Shown: positions 1 through 6,182 of the stretch, one piece after another
Numbering within the stretch: position 1 is the first letter of the stretch
Layout of the letters: each line of letters opens with the position of its first letter
DNA from: a virus
Strand: one strand, 5' to 3'
Length of the DNA stretch: 26,490 nt
IMG/VR virus record: IMGVR_UViG_3300012931_000069
Span: 1-26,490 of that record
Program-made: the position numbers and the translations under genes
The notes under the pieces: generated by a model
Seen by the model: the letters and a program-made list of their open reading frames with translations, nothing else
The model's database searches: none
Told to the model about the DNA's origin: nothing

Positions 1-117
1 CAGGCTGCCGACATCGACGTGCTCGAGAACGCGACGCTGACTGCCCCGGTGCTGGCCCAGGCTGCCGACATCGACGTGCGCGAGAACGCGACGCTGACTG
101 CCCCGGTGCTGGCCCAG
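1..117 (+). repeat. 57-bp tandem repeat (two near-identical units, third degenerate)
   Basis: Units start at 1, 58 and 115, each opening with CAGGC. Units 1 and 2 differ by one visible base over 57 bp (CTC versus CGC codon). The third begins CAGGCGAGGAACATCGACGTG and then diverges. The period is a multiple of three and lies inside a reading frame, so it encodes a protein repeat. More copies probably lie upstream of the window. Confidence 0.9.
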
Positions 118-177
118 GCGAGGAACATCGACGTGCATAAAAAGGGAGAACTCAACGCCCCACTATTGACGCGGTAA
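1..177 (+). CDS. Repeat (solenoid-like) protein, C-terminal part only
   Basis: This is the last 58 residues of a gene that begins before the window and ends at TAA 175-177. It consists of 19-residue repeats with the pattern Q-A-A-D-I-D-V-x-E-N-A-T-L-T-A-P-V-L-A. Two copies are almost identical (Leu versus Arg at one position) and a third is degenerate (QARNIDVHKKGELNAPLLTR). Regularly spaced small hydrophobic positions and the L-x-A-P-x-L motif suggest a beta-solenoid or leucine-rich-like fold, as in repetitive phage proteins with G-x-L-x-V...A-x-L-x-A-P repeats. The function is unknown. The 57-bp DNA repeat could change copy number by slippage. The frame is certain because the repeats keep a 19-codon period; the fold is inference. 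Confidence 0.7.
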   Translation, partial: QAADIDVLENATLTAPVLAQAADIDVRENATLTAPVLAQARNIDVHKKGELNAPLLTR

Positions 178-304
178 TTCCCGCCGGCCCCTGCCCGGAG
201 CTGGCGATAAGGACGGGTCCCCGGACGAGCTGGAGAGACAGCACGGGCGGACGTGCACGGGCGGGAGGATGTTGCGGCTCCCCCGCCTAAAAGGAGGAAC
301 GCAG

Positions 305-532
305 GTGAAGAAGTTCTATGTGATCGGGTACATCGAACGGGATCGTATCGGTGAGGAGAGAGAGGCTCGCTTCTATTCCTCCGTTTTCCGAAAGAAGGAC
401 GAAGCCGAAGCCTGCGCGGCACGTCAGGCTCAGGGGACCACGATGACGTGGTGGGTCGCTGAGGCGATCGAGACCGTGAAGGCGAAGCCCGTCCCGGCGG
501 ACATCGAGCCCATTGTCGAGGCCGCCGAATGA
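305..532 (+). CDS. Hypothetical phage protein, 75 aa
   Basis: I do not recognise this protein. The start chosen is GTG 305 because a strong Shine-Dalgarno (AAGGAGG, 291-297) sits 7 bp before it. An in-frame ATG at 269 would add 12 residues but has a poorer context and would put the ribosome site inside the gene. The product begins VKKFYVIGYIERD and has a K/E-rich middle and an acidic end (EPIVEAAE). It looks like a small soluble alpha/beta protein. It overlaps the next gene by 4 bp (ATGA), so the two are probably co-translated. The 127 bp upstream (178-304) hold only a 10-bp direct repeat (GCACGGGCGG at 241 and 255) and this ribosome site. Confidence 0.7.
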   Translation: MKKFYVIGYIERDRIGEEREARFYSSVFRKKDEAEACAARQAQGTTMTWWVAEAIETVKAKPVPADIEPIVEAAE

Positions 533-1077
533 AGGTGAAGACGTTCAAACTCGACAGCGGCAAGCACGTCGTCGTCGCGAATTTCACCAACTTCAACGAA
601 ACGACCAAGGCCGAGGAAGAGACCACCATCAAGACCGACGAGCAACCGCGCCCCATGCTCCGCGATGCCATGGCGACGTTATCGCTTCGCATCGTCGAGC
701 ACTACAAGCTCGCCGCCCACAAGATGAAGGTCTACAAGATCGCCTTCACGGAGAATAAGGACGGCAAGAGCGCGAAGTTCTACCTCCATTCGGTCGACGA
801 AGAGAACTCGATCCCGATCGGGCCGCTGTTCTTTGAGCGCGCGGAGGAGTGCCTCCCGTCGTCCACGGAGCGCGATCCCGAGTCCACGAAGAATCCCATC
901 CTCGACCAACTCGAGACGACGGAGAAGCTCATCGTCAAGTACATCGAGGGCGACCGCGAGCAACCGGTGCTCCCCGCGAAGGCGGAGCCGGAGTCCCGGC
1001 CGCAACTCGGCTTCTTCGACAAGGCAAAGGCCGCCGTGCGGGGCCGCAAGAAGGCCGCTGCGACGGCGGGGGCGTAG
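529..1077 (+). CDS. Hypothetical phage protein, 182 aa
   Basis: ATG 529 overlaps the upstream stop by 4 bp. The protein is not recognised. Residues 1-100 are mixed alpha/beta with regular beta-like segments (KVKTFKLDSGKHVVVANF; KMKVYKIAFTENKD; KFYLHSVDEEN). Residues 110-150 look helical. The last 30 residues are a basic, Ala/Lys-rich tail (GFFDKAKAAVRGRKKAAATAGA) of the kind that may touch nucleic acid. Third-position GC is high, as in neighbouring genes, which supports it as real coding sequence. No signal peptide or membrane segment is visible. It sits with two other small unknown genes ahead of the replication-associated array. Confidence 0.75.
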   Translation: MKVKTFKLDSGKHVVVANFTNFNETTKAEEETTIKTDEQPRPMLRDAMATLSLRIVEHYKLAAHKMKVYKIAFTENKDGKSAKFYLHSVDEENSIPIGPLFFERAEECLPSSTERDPESTKNPILDQLETTEKLIVKYIEGDREQPVLPAKAEPESRPQLGFFDKAKAAVRGRKKAAATAGA

Positions 1078-1080
1078 GGC

Positions 1081-1335
1081 ATGGTCTACGGTTCCTTCGA
1101 TCTGTATTCGTCGCCGGTCACGACGAGCACGACTAGCGGCGACTACTACGTGGGCGGGGACGCCGAGGACATCGAGCTCATCGTCTCGGCGCCTGCTCCA
1201 CTACGACCAGAGAAAGAGCGTGCCGGCAATCGCAGCGGCGCGTCAGAGAACTATTACCCGGAGCGTCGGAGCGCATGCGGTAAGGGCCCGCATCAGCACC
1301 CCGAAGGGCTCGGGGAACACATAAACCTGCGATAG
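1081..1335 (+). CDS. Small hypothetical protein, probably frame-broken
   Basis: ATG 1081 follows the upstream stop by 3 bp without a clear Shine-Dalgarno. The first ~37 codons (MVYGSFDLYSS... to ELIVSA) have the high third-position GC of neighbouring genes. From about position 1193 that bias is lost in this frame and appears one base over, in a frame reading LLHYDQRKSVPAIAAARQRT and ending at TAA 1322-1324. This suggests a single-base insertion, a sequencing error or a +1 frameshift near 1190-1196. The full product would then be about 81 residues with a basic, Arg-rich C-terminus. Its function is unknown, and the 1335 end given here may be wrong. Confidence 0.45.
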   Translation: MVYGSFDLYSSPVTTSTTSGDYYVGGDAEDIELIVSAPAPLRPEKERAGNRSGASENYYPERRSACGKGPHQHPEGLGEHINLR

Positions 1336-1345
1336 CAGTTATTCG

Positions 1346-1383
1346 CCGCGGCCGTTGCCATACGTTGGGCGCGGCGGCCGCGG
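1346..1383 (+). other. GC-rich inverted repeat in a gene-free gap
   Basis: CCGCGGCCG (1346-1354) and CGGCCGCGG (1375-1383) are perfect inverted repeats separated by 20 nt. They lie in the 145-bp gap between 1335 and 1481. No T-run follows, so it is a weak terminator candidate at most; it may mark a transcription boundary. The arms are themselves made of short GC palindromes, so chance is possible in this GC-rich DNA. I see no promoter in the rest of the gap with any confidence. Confidence 0.3.
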
Positions 1384-1480
1384 TTCTTCGGGGGCGTTGC
1401 GGGAGCCGATCGCGCGGGACGCCGCGTTCGGAATCGTAATAGGCCGTTCGACTCGGCCCGCTTCCATACGGAGGGAAACG

Positions 1481-1672
1481 ATGAAGCGGAGCGGCTTCGA
1501 CTGGTGCGTCCATTGCGGGCGCCCGCTTCGCGACGAGGGCAGCCGAGCGGCGGGGCTCGGGCCAGAGTGCGCGGCGCTCCCGGAGTGCCGGGACCTCGCC
1601 GAGATGATCGCGCGGATACGTCAGCCGCTTTTGGGGGAGGGGACAGATGGGGGCGCGGAAGAGAACCATTGA
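1481..1672 (+). CDS. DUF6011-like small zinc-finger protein, 63 aa
   Basis: The start at ATG 1481 is set by the Shine-Dalgarno GGAGGG ending 6 bp upstream. An in-frame ATG at 1355 would add an unlikely Gly/Arg-rich leader. The motif C9-x2-C12-G-R-P-L ... S21-R ... G25-x-G-P-x-C30 is the hallmark of DUF6011-type proteins, small treble-clef-like zinc binders common in phages and plasmids. A further Cys at 36 could help bind metal. The exact role of the family is unknown. The C-terminal ~20 residues are acidic and flexible. It overlaps the next gene by 26 bp in another frame. Confidence 0.7.
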   Translation: MKRSGFDWCVHCGRPLRDEGSRAAGLGPECAALPECRDLAEMIARIRQPLLGEGTDGGAEENH

Positions 1673-2057
1673 TCCGGGTATCTGGTCAGACGGGGGCTTT
1701 ATGCAGCTCTCGGACGGCGCCCGGCTTTTCTTCCTCGGCCTCATATCCAACGCGGACGACGAGGGCCGGGGAAGCGCCGGCACGAAGTCCCTGGCCGCGC
1801 GCATCTTCCCCAGCGAGGGCGGCGAGCGGATCACGGCGATTGAAGGCTACAAGGCCGAAGTCGTCGAGTATACGCATACGGTTTTCTACGAGGCCGCGGG
1901 GTCGGATTACTACGCGCTCTTGAAGTGGAAGGACTACCAGCGCGTCGATCATCCCCAGCTCTCGGCAATCCCGCCGCCCTCCATGGCGCGGCAGGCGGGG
2001 AGTTTCCGGCCAGCGCCGGAGGTCGAAGAGCTTTTCGATAAGGCGGTAGACGCATGA
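1647..2057 (+). CDS. Phage replisome-organizer-like protein, N-terminal domain only, 136 aa
   Basis: ATG 1647 is preceded by a purine-rich ribosome site (GGGGAGGGGACAG). The sequence follows a pattern I associate with replication-region phage proteins: R-T-I-D-P-G-I-W-S-D, L-S-D-G-A-R-L-F-F-L-G-L-I-S-N-A-D-D-E-G-R (residues ~6-42), a helical middle (~45-75), then W-x-x-Y-Q-R-V-D-H-P (~95-103) and P-P-P. In relatives this segment is a winged-helix-like N-terminus followed by further sequence. Here the protein ends soon after it, so it may be a short version or one truncated by the endonuclease gene that follows. The neighbouring RusA gene fits a replication/recombination role. The family assignment is from memory of the motif, not a search. 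Confidence 0.6.
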   Translation: MGARKRTIDPGIWSDGGFMQLSDGARLFFLGLISNADDEGRGSAGTKSLAARIFPSEGGERITAIEGYKAEVVEYTHTVFYEAAGSDYYALLKWKDYQRVDHPQLSAIPPPSMARQAGSFRPAPEVEELFDKAVDA

Positions 2058-2527
2058 ATCGGCTCCTTACGGCAGAAAGACTGCGAGAAGTTCTAGCCTA
2101 TGACCCTAGTACCGGGATCTTCACCTGGTACCCCCAAATCAGAAAGGGCGGCTGGAAAGAAGAAAGAAAAGCAGGGACGCGCAAGAGCACGGGACACCTA
2201 GTCATTCGTGTTGACGATGTCCTGTATCACGCCCATCGGCTTGCGTGGCTATGGGTCTACGGCGAATGGCCCAAAGGGGACATCGACCACATCAACGGCG
2301 ACCGACAAGACAACCGAATATCCAACCTGCGCGACGTTACAAGAAGGGAGAACAGCCAAAATCTAGAACGGCACCGGCAACTAGGGAGCCATGTTTTAGG
2401 TGCCTCGTACTACGGCGGCGGGTGGTACGCAAGGAAAAGGATAAACGGCGAACTCGTTTACCTAGGGAAATATAAAACACAAGAAGAAGCCCACGCCGCC
2501 TACATGGCGAAAGAAGTCCCGGTATGA
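2054..2527 (+). CDS. HNH endonuclease with AP2-type DNA-binding domain, 157 aa
   Basis: This is a free-standing HNH nuclease of the kind that spreads as a selfish element in phages. Residues ~58-100 form an HNH_3-type core: A-H-R-L-A-W-L-W-V-Y-G, then D-I-D-H79-I-N-G-D ... D-N87-R-I-S-N-L-R. Residues ~112-150 resemble an AP2 DNA-binding domain (G-A-S-Y-Y ... W-Y-A-R-K-R-I-N-G, Y-L-G-K-Y, A-H-A-A-Y). The DNA is less GC-rich than its flanks and uses AGA and AAA codons often, consistent with recent acquisition. It overlaps both neighbours by exactly 4 bp (ATGA), unusually tidy for an inserted endonuclease gene. Confidence 0.88.
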   Translation: MNRLLTAERLREVLAYDPSTGIFTWYPQIRKGGWKEERKAGTRKSTGHLVIRVDDVLYHAHRLAWLWVYGEWPKGDIDHINGDRQDNRISNLRDVTRRENSQNLERHRQLGSHVLGASYYGGGWYARKRINGELVYLGKYKTQEEAHAAYMAKEVPV

Positions 2528-2955
2528 ATTGGGAAAGCATCGCCGTGTTCGACGTCCAGGGCGAGCCGAAGGGCCAGCCGCGGCCGCGCGCGTTCTCACG
2601 CGGAGGGCACGCGTCCGTCTACGATCCGGGGACCGCCGAAGGCTGGAAGGGCGCCGTCGCCCTGGCCGCAAAGCCGTTCCTCCCGCCCTCCCCGCTCGAC
2701 TGCCCGCTCCGGCTCACGGTCGCCTTCTTCTTCCCCCGGCCTAAGCGGCTCATGCGCGCCAAGGACCCGGAAGGCGCGCTTCCGCACACCGCAAGGCCGG
2801 ACCTCGATAACGCCATTAAGGCAATCATGGATTGCCTTACGCAGATCGGTATGTGGCACGACGACGCGCTCGTCTATTCGACCGTCGTCGAGAAGTATTA
2901 CTGCGCGAAGGGCCAGCGCCCCGGCGCGGTCATCCAGGTATTCAAGGGAGGCTGA
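2524..2955 (+). CDS. rusA: RusA-family Holliday junction resolvase, 143 aa
   Basis: RusA-type endonucleases cut four-way DNA junctions as dimers; phages use them to resolve recombination and replication intermediates before packaging. The family signature is clear: G-x-P-K-G-Q-P-R-P-R (~13-22) near the N-terminus, then R-P-D93-L-D95-N-A-I-K99-A-I-M-D103 and, after a short helix, D113-D114-A-L-V. These match the conserved Asp residues and Lys of the RusA active site. Length is normal for the family (about 120-145 aa). It overlaps the HNH gene by 4 bp and lies beside the replication-type gene, as in many phages. Confidence 0.93.
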   Translation: MNWESIAVFDVQGEPKGQPRPRAFSRGGHASVYDPGTAEGWKGAVALAAKPFLPPSPLDCPLRLTVAFFFPRPKRLMRAKDPEGALPHTARPDLDNAIKAIMDCLTQIGMWHDDALVYSTVVEKYYCAKGQRPGAVIQVFKGG

Positions 2956-2956
2956 C

Positions 2957-3178
2957 ATGGTCGAAATAAAGAACCTGGCCCTCGAGCCCCATGAGATCGA
3001 AGCGCTCCGCCGTGAGTATGCCGGGAAGGGACTCGGCGAGCTCGCGAAGATGGGCCGGATGCTCGTCGGGTTGGACTCGCTCCACGCGAAGCTGTACTCG
3101 GCGATATCCCAGCCGACCCTTGATAAAGCCCTCGACGCACGGGGCGAGCCCGGAGCGCGGACGGACGCGCGGCCATGA
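2957..3178 (+). CDS. Small hypothetical phage protein, 73 aa
   Basis: It starts 1 bp after the rusA stop, with the ribosome site AAGGGAGG (2944-2951) inside the end of rusA. The protein is mainly helical: L-E-P-H-E-I-E-A-L-R-R-E-Y, then a Gly-containing turn and a second helix (ELAKMGRMLVGLDSLHAKLY). It is charged, with no Cys, signal or membrane segment. I do not recognise it. It overlaps the LexA-domain gene by 4 bp, so the two are probably translated together. Confidence 0.65.
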   Translation: MVEIKNLALEPHEIEALRREYAGKGLGELAKMGRMLVGLDSLHAKLYSAISQPTLDKALDARGEPGARTDARP

Positions 3179-3543
3179 AGGAAACCCCGCCCGCCCTCCG
3201 CCGGGTCGCCGCCTCGAAGAAGGCAGCCCGATCACATAAGCGGATGCAGGAAGCACGGGCGTCGATGGATGTTTCACGCCCAACGCCGGAGGATATCAAC
3301 GTGAGCGTACTTCGCGGTAAGCCATTGACCGCGCGGCAAGCAGAAACTCGAGCCTTTATCGCGGCCTTCTGCCAGGAGCACGGGTTCAGCCCGACCATAC
3401 GGGAAATCGGAGGCCACCTTCAGGTAACGCTCCGCGCCGCATATCAACACGTGACGGCGCTTGAGCGCCATGGGGCCATCGAACGTGTTCGCGTGGGCTC
3501 GAAAGTGCGCGCCCTCAAGGTGCTACCGTGGGACCAGCCGTGA
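3175..3543 (+). CDS. LexA-type winged-helix DNA-binding protein lacking the protease domain, 122 aa
   Basis: Residues ~51-115 match the LexA DNA-binding domain: L-T-A-R-Q-A-E-T-R-A-F-I, G-F-S-P-T-I-R-E-I-G-G-H-L, a recognition-helix region (A-A-Y-Q-H-V-T-A-L-E-R-H-G-A-I), then a wing (RVRVGSKVRALKVL). Cellular LexA continues into an S24 self-cleaving protease; here the protein stops, so RecA-dependent cleavage cannot inactivate it. It may repress phage genes or compete at host LexA sites. ATG 3175 overlaps the upstream gene by 4 bp. GTG 3301 also has a strong ribosome site (GGAGG, 8 bp upstream) and would give an 80-residue protein starting just before the domain. The basic 42-residue leader favours neither start. 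Confidence 0.78.
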   Translation: MKETPPALRRVAASKKAARSHKRMQEARASMDVSRPTPEDINVSVLRGKPLTARQAETRAFIAAFCQEHGFSPTIREIGGHLQVTLRAAYQHVTALERHGAIERVRVGSKVRALKVLPWDQP

Positions 3544-3917
3544 TTCGCTCCTCCCAGCTCGATCTCTTCCCGATCGTCGCCCCGAGCTACCGCGGGCTCA
3601 CGATCGCGGAAGCCTTCGCGGTGTTCCACGGCGCGAACCCGCATGTATTCCGCAACCTCCACAAGCTGGCCCTAGCCTGGCACGCGAAGCACCCGGCCGA
3701 GAAGGTCGGGATCAAGCACCTGTACGAGGTTCTCCGCTGGGAGTACGAGACCCGGACGGACCGGCCCTCGAATGAGGCGAAGCTCAATAACAACTTCACC
3801 GCGTACTACGCGCGGCTTCTCATGGCGAAGGAACCGAACCTTCGGGGCGTGTTTGAGATCCGGGCGCAGAACCCGGACCGGCCGCACCGCTCCGGCGTGA
3901 AAGCGAGGGCAGAATGA
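3528..3917 (+). CDS. Conserved phage hypothetical protein, 129 aa
   Basis: The pattern A-F-x-x-F-H-G-A-N-P-H-V-F-R-N-L, G-I-K-H-L-Y-E-V-L-R-W-E, L-N-N-N-F-T-A-Y-Y-A-R-L-L-M and G-V-F-E-I-R resembles a small protein I have seen in many phages near recombination or replication genes. I know no established function for it. The start could be GTG 3528 (AAGG 5 bp upstream) or GTG 3540, which makes a 4-bp GTGA overlap with the LexA-domain stop; the longer form is given. It is soluble, mainly helical and has no Cys. The stop overlaps the next start by 4 bp. Confidence 0.8.
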   Translation: MGPAVIRSSQLDLFPIVAPSYRGLTIAEAFAVFHGANPHVFRNLHKLALAWHAKHPAEKVGIKHLYEVLRWEYETRTDRPSNEAKLNNNFTAYYARLLMAKEPNLRGVFEIRAQNPDRPHRSGVKARAE

Positions 3918-4180
3918 ACAAGGCAGAACCCGAGCGCCAATTCTTGCCGAGCAACCTACTCCTACCGATGGCCGAAGAAGCACTGAAACGCCAAAACAGC
4001 GGAGAGCGCGTCGAGATCGCAATCCCTATAGAACTAGGTTTTGCAATAGCAATAGAACTGGCCTCCCGCGTATGTCCACACATCCCTGTCTGGCGCGAGG
4101 AACTCACCTTTTTGGGAGTAAAAGTCGCACACGATCCGACGACTAGAGTCGCCTATATCAGAATCCGGAGGCCCGCATGA
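3914..4180 (+). CDS. Hypothetical protein, 88 aa, AT-richer than neighbours
   Basis: ATG 3914 overlaps the upstream stop by 4 bp. Base use is noticeably less GC-rich and includes ATA, CTA and AGA codons that neighbouring genes avoid, suggesting separate acquisition. The protein has a helix (EEALKRQNSGERVEIAIPIE), a hydrophobic stretch F-A-I-A-I-E-L-A that is too short and charged for a membrane span, and a final beta-hairpin-like part (TFLGVKVAHD...RVAYIRIRRP). I do not recognise the family. Confidence 0.6.
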   Translation: MNKAEPERQFLPSNLLLPMAEEALKRQNSGERVEIAIPIELGFAIAIELASRVCPHIPVWREELTFLGVKVAHDPTTRVAYIRIRRPA

Positions 4181-4401
4181 ACGACCACGAACTCGAGGAG
4201 ACCATCCGCCGGATCGTATGCACGCTCCACGGCGAGGGACTGGCCTCCGCTGCGGCGATACAACAGATACTCGCGGCGGCCAGGAAGTACGCCCGCACCC
4301 CATCCCCGGCCTCGCGCACAGTGGAAGCGCTCGGGCAGAGCATCGAGGGACTCCGGGGAGTGCGGGAGAATCTCGAGGCCGCGGCTGGAGGGCGGGTATG
4401 A
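4177..4401 (+). CDS. Small helical hypothetical protein, 74 aa
   Basis: ATG 4177 overlaps the upstream stop by 4 bp. The product is almost entirely helical in appearance: an N-terminal amphipathic helix (NDHELEETIRRIVCTLH), an Ala-rich helix (AAAIQQILAAARKYA) and a C-terminal one (LRGVRENLEAAAGG). No known family is evident. Third-position GC returns to the phage average. It ends in a 4-bp overlap with the Cys-rich gene. Confidence 0.6.
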   Translation: MNDHELEETIRRIVCTLHGEGLASAAAIQQILAAARKYARTPSPASRTVEALGQSIEGLRGVRENLEAAAGGRV

Positions 4402-4580
4402 GCGAGCCGGACCTCTTCACGACCGCTGAGGACGACGCGCCGCGCTTCTGCCGGGAGTGCGCCTTCCGGTGCACCGCGCTAACCGGCCCGGCCTCGCACT
4501 ACTGCGACCTATCCAAGAAGAGCGTGACGCCCGACGCCCCGGCGTGTGACCAGTACGTAGGGAATGGGTGGACGGCATGA
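4398..4580 (+). CDS. Small cysteine-rich protein, probable zinc binder, 60 aa
   Basis: ATG 4398 overlaps the upstream stop by 4 bp. A longer in-frame extension upstream exists but duplicates the neighbour's coding region out of frame, so it is rejected. Cysteines at 18, 21, 25, 36 and 50 (C-R-E-C ... C-D-L ... A-C-D-Q-Y) suggest a compact metal-binding fold. Similar short Cys-rich proteins occur in phage early regions without known function. It overlaps the next gene by 4 bp. Confidence 0.68.
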   Translation: MSEPDLFTTAEDDAPRFCRECAFRCTALTGPASHYCDLSKKSVTPDAPACDQYVGNGWTA

Positions 4581-4846
4581 AGCGCCCAAAGATCACGATC
4601 GAGGAGATGATCGAGCGCGAGGGCCGATGGCTCGGGGGCGTGCGGCCGGCGGAATACGGTCCCTCGCCTATGCTCCTCGCGCTCCACGACCTCAAAGAGC
4701 GTAACTTTGCAACCATGGCGCGGCAACTTGCCCCATCTATAAAGCAGATTACGCGGATATTAAACCAGAAGAATCCAGTACTAGAAGGCATCCCCGTGCT
4801 ACGGCGCGACGATCCTCGCGTCCATCTGCCGCCGGAGCGTCCCTGA
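4577..4846 (+). CDS. Hypothetical protein, 89 aa
   Basis: ATG 4577 is chosen for the 4-bp ATGA overlap with the upstream stop; GTG 4568, in frame, would add three residues. The N-terminus is an acidic helix (ITIEEMIEREGRWL). The middle (ALHDLKERNFATMARQL then IKQITRILNQK) could form a helix-turn-helix, but no recognition-helix signature is convincing. Codons around 4730-4790 are less GC-rich. It ends in a 1-bp overlap (TGATG) with the HNH gene. The family is not recognised. Confidence 0.6.
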   Translation: MKRPKITIEEMIEREGRWLGGVRPAEYGPSPMLLALHDLKERNFATMARQLAPSIKQITRILNQKNPVLEGIPVLRRDDPRVHLPPERP

Positions 4847-5196
4847 TGCCCTGCGACTACAGTCGGTACCCGGCGAACTGGTTCACGGAGATACGCCCGC
4901 GCATTCTCGCGCGGGCCGGGGATATGTGCGAGCGGTGCGGCGTCCCCAATCACGACCGCATCGTCAGGACCGCCGACGGCTGGGACTTCGCCCTCTCCGA
5001 CGAGGAGGGCTCGGTCTTCATCATTCTCACGATCGCGCACCTGGACCATGACGTGACGAACAATTCCGACGACAACCTCATGGCCTTGTGCCAGAAGTGC
5101 CACCTCGTCCACGACGCGCGCCAGCATGCGCAGTCCCGGCGCGAGAACCGGGAGAAGCGGGACGGGCAACTGACCATGGAGAACGCCCGGCCCTAG
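4846..5196 (+). CDS. HNH nuclease-like protein with Cys4 zinc site, 116 aa
   Basis: This is a phage HNH-type protein. It has R-P-R-I-L-A-R-A-G-D-M then C28-x2-C31, an insert of ~30 residues, L-T-I-A-H65-L-D-H68-D, N77-L-M-A-L-C82-x2-C85-H86 and a charged tail. The H-L-D-H/N-L/C-x2-C-H arrangement matches the beta-beta-alpha metal fold with a structural zinc held by the two Cys pairs. Such genes are usually small DNA nicking enzymes. It is unrelated in detail to the HNH-AP2 protein upstream. It overlaps the previous gene by 1 bp and is followed by a short gap (5197-5226) holding a strong ribosome site. Confidence 0.85.
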   Translation: MPCDYSRYPANWFTEIRPRILARAGDMCERCGVPNHDRIVRTADGWDFALSDEEGSVFIILTIAHLDHDVTNNSDDNLMALCQKCHLVHDARQHAQSRRENREKRDGQLTMENARP

Positions 5197-5226
5197 TCCG
5201 GGAAGCGAATAGGAGGAGGATGACGC

Positions 5227-5550
5227 ATGACGAAGAAACAGCAGATCGTTGCCGCCGTAGCGGGGGCCCTGTTCGCCGGCTTAAGCCTTGGCGCCATCAT
5301 CAGCCCGCGGCCGGATATGAATCTGACCGTCAACGCGCCGGGAGCCGCCTGGACTCGTACCTATGAATACCCGCCCCCGGAGAACACGCCGATCGTCGGG
5401 TACTGGGTCTACCACGGCGAGCGGATCATCTTCGAGGCGGTCGGCGCGGACGGGAAGTGGTTCGAGTGGACCGGGAAGAGCGGCCCAGCGGCGGTGGTCT
5501 TCGAGGAACCGCCGCTGGAGTGGATCGGTCAGCCAGGAGCGGCGCTATGA
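5227..5550 (+). CDS. Membrane-anchored or exported small protein, 107 aa
   Basis: A very strong ribosome site (AGGAGGAGGA, 5211-5220) precedes ATG 5227. The N-terminus has two Lys and then a hydrophobic segment (residues ~7-26, IVAAVAGALFAGLSLGAIIS) typical of a signal anchor or uncleaved signal peptide; no lipobox Cys is present. The remainder is Pro/Trp/Gly-rich (YWVYHGERIIFEAVGADGKW), probably beta-rich and located outside the cytoplasm. The context gives no lysis signature, and the protein is longer than a typical one-span holin or spanin partner. The function is unknown; superinfection exclusion is possible but only a guess. Confidence 0.68.
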   Translation: MTKKQQIVAAVAGALFAGLSLGAIISPRPDMNLTVNAPGAAWTRTYEYPPPENTPIVGYWVYHGERIIFEAVGADGKWFEWTGKSGPAAVVFEEPPLEWIGQPGAAL

Positions 5551-6182
5551 GCATCGCCGACGTCAATGCTGACCTCGAGTTCTCGCGGCTCATGCAGACC
5601 GAATGGCGCCCGAAGATCGAGCGTCTCATGCTCGACGCCGACTCATCGTGTGAGCTCGGCCCTTGTCCGGAGACGCTCGAGCCGATACTGCGTGAGGCAT
5701 ACGAGGCTGGGATGAAAATAGCCCCTACACCCCAGATGCAGGCCGAGCCGGGGCAGGATGCGAAGGCGCTAGGCGATGGCGAATTATTGCCGTACCCTTT
5801 CTGCGGCGGGAAGGCGGAGCGGGTAAATATCGAGGACGAGGCCGATCCGAATTACGGCGGATCATATATCGCGTGTCCCGAATGCCTTGCTTGCTCGAAA
5901 TTGGTTTTCGGCGAAAAGGTAGGGCTAGAAGAAGCGTGGAACAGAAGAGCCCGCCCCTCCCGCCCGGAGGACGCGGCGCTCAGGGAATTAGTCGAGACGC
6001 TCGATGAATCATTATCGATGCTCTGTGCGATATGCCGGATACTGAATCCACAACATAAAGACTGCACTTATTGTCCCGACACCGAACAAGAGCGGAAGGT
6101 ACTGGAGCGCATGCGCGCCGCCCTAGCCTCAAGCCCCCGCGAGGACGGGAAAGCCATCGATGCAGATAGCGATTGGGCGTAG
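5547..6182 (+). CDS. Lar-like zinc-ribbon protein with altered first cysteine, 211 aa
   Basis: ATG 5547 overlaps the upstream stop by 4 bp. Residues ~80-134 match the Lar (restriction alleviation) family pattern: L-L-P-Y83-P-F-C86-G-G ... I-A-C110-P-E-C113 ... E-E-A-W-N-R-R. Family members normally begin P-C-P-F-C; here the first Cys is Tyr (TAC), which should weaken the zinc site. Lar of the Rac prophage relieves type I restriction, but many Lar-like phage proteins are untested. A second cluster (C-A-I-C ... C-T-Y-C, residues ~158-175) may form another zinc knuckle. The region 5700-6070 is less GC-rich than its surroundings, suggesting a recombined segment. Confidence 0.65.
   Translation: MSIADVNADLEFSRLMQTEWRPKIERLMLDADSSCELGPCPETLEPILREAYEAGMKIAPTPQMQAEPGQDAKALGDGELLPYPFCGGKAERVNIEDEADPNYGGSYIACPECLACSKLVFGEKVGLEEAWNRRARPSRPEDAALRELVETLDESLSMLCAICRILNPQHKDCTYCPDTEQERKVLERMRAALASSPREDGKAIDADSDWA

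Noticed and set aside
1-117. Tandem repeat as a CRISPR array or replication-origin iterons
   Set aside because: The units are contiguous with no spacers and keep a 19-codon frame that ends in a stop, so they encode protein repeats.
1081-1335. Programmed +1 frameshift as the explanation of the frame switch
   Set aside because: No known slippery heptamer, stop-linked shift site or stimulating stem is evident; a sequence error or mutation is simpler.
4218-4580. Longer 120-residue form of the Cys-rich protein
   Set aside because: The extra N-terminal part is the out-of-frame shadow of the 4177-4401 gene; ATG 4398 with its 4-bp overlap fits the array.
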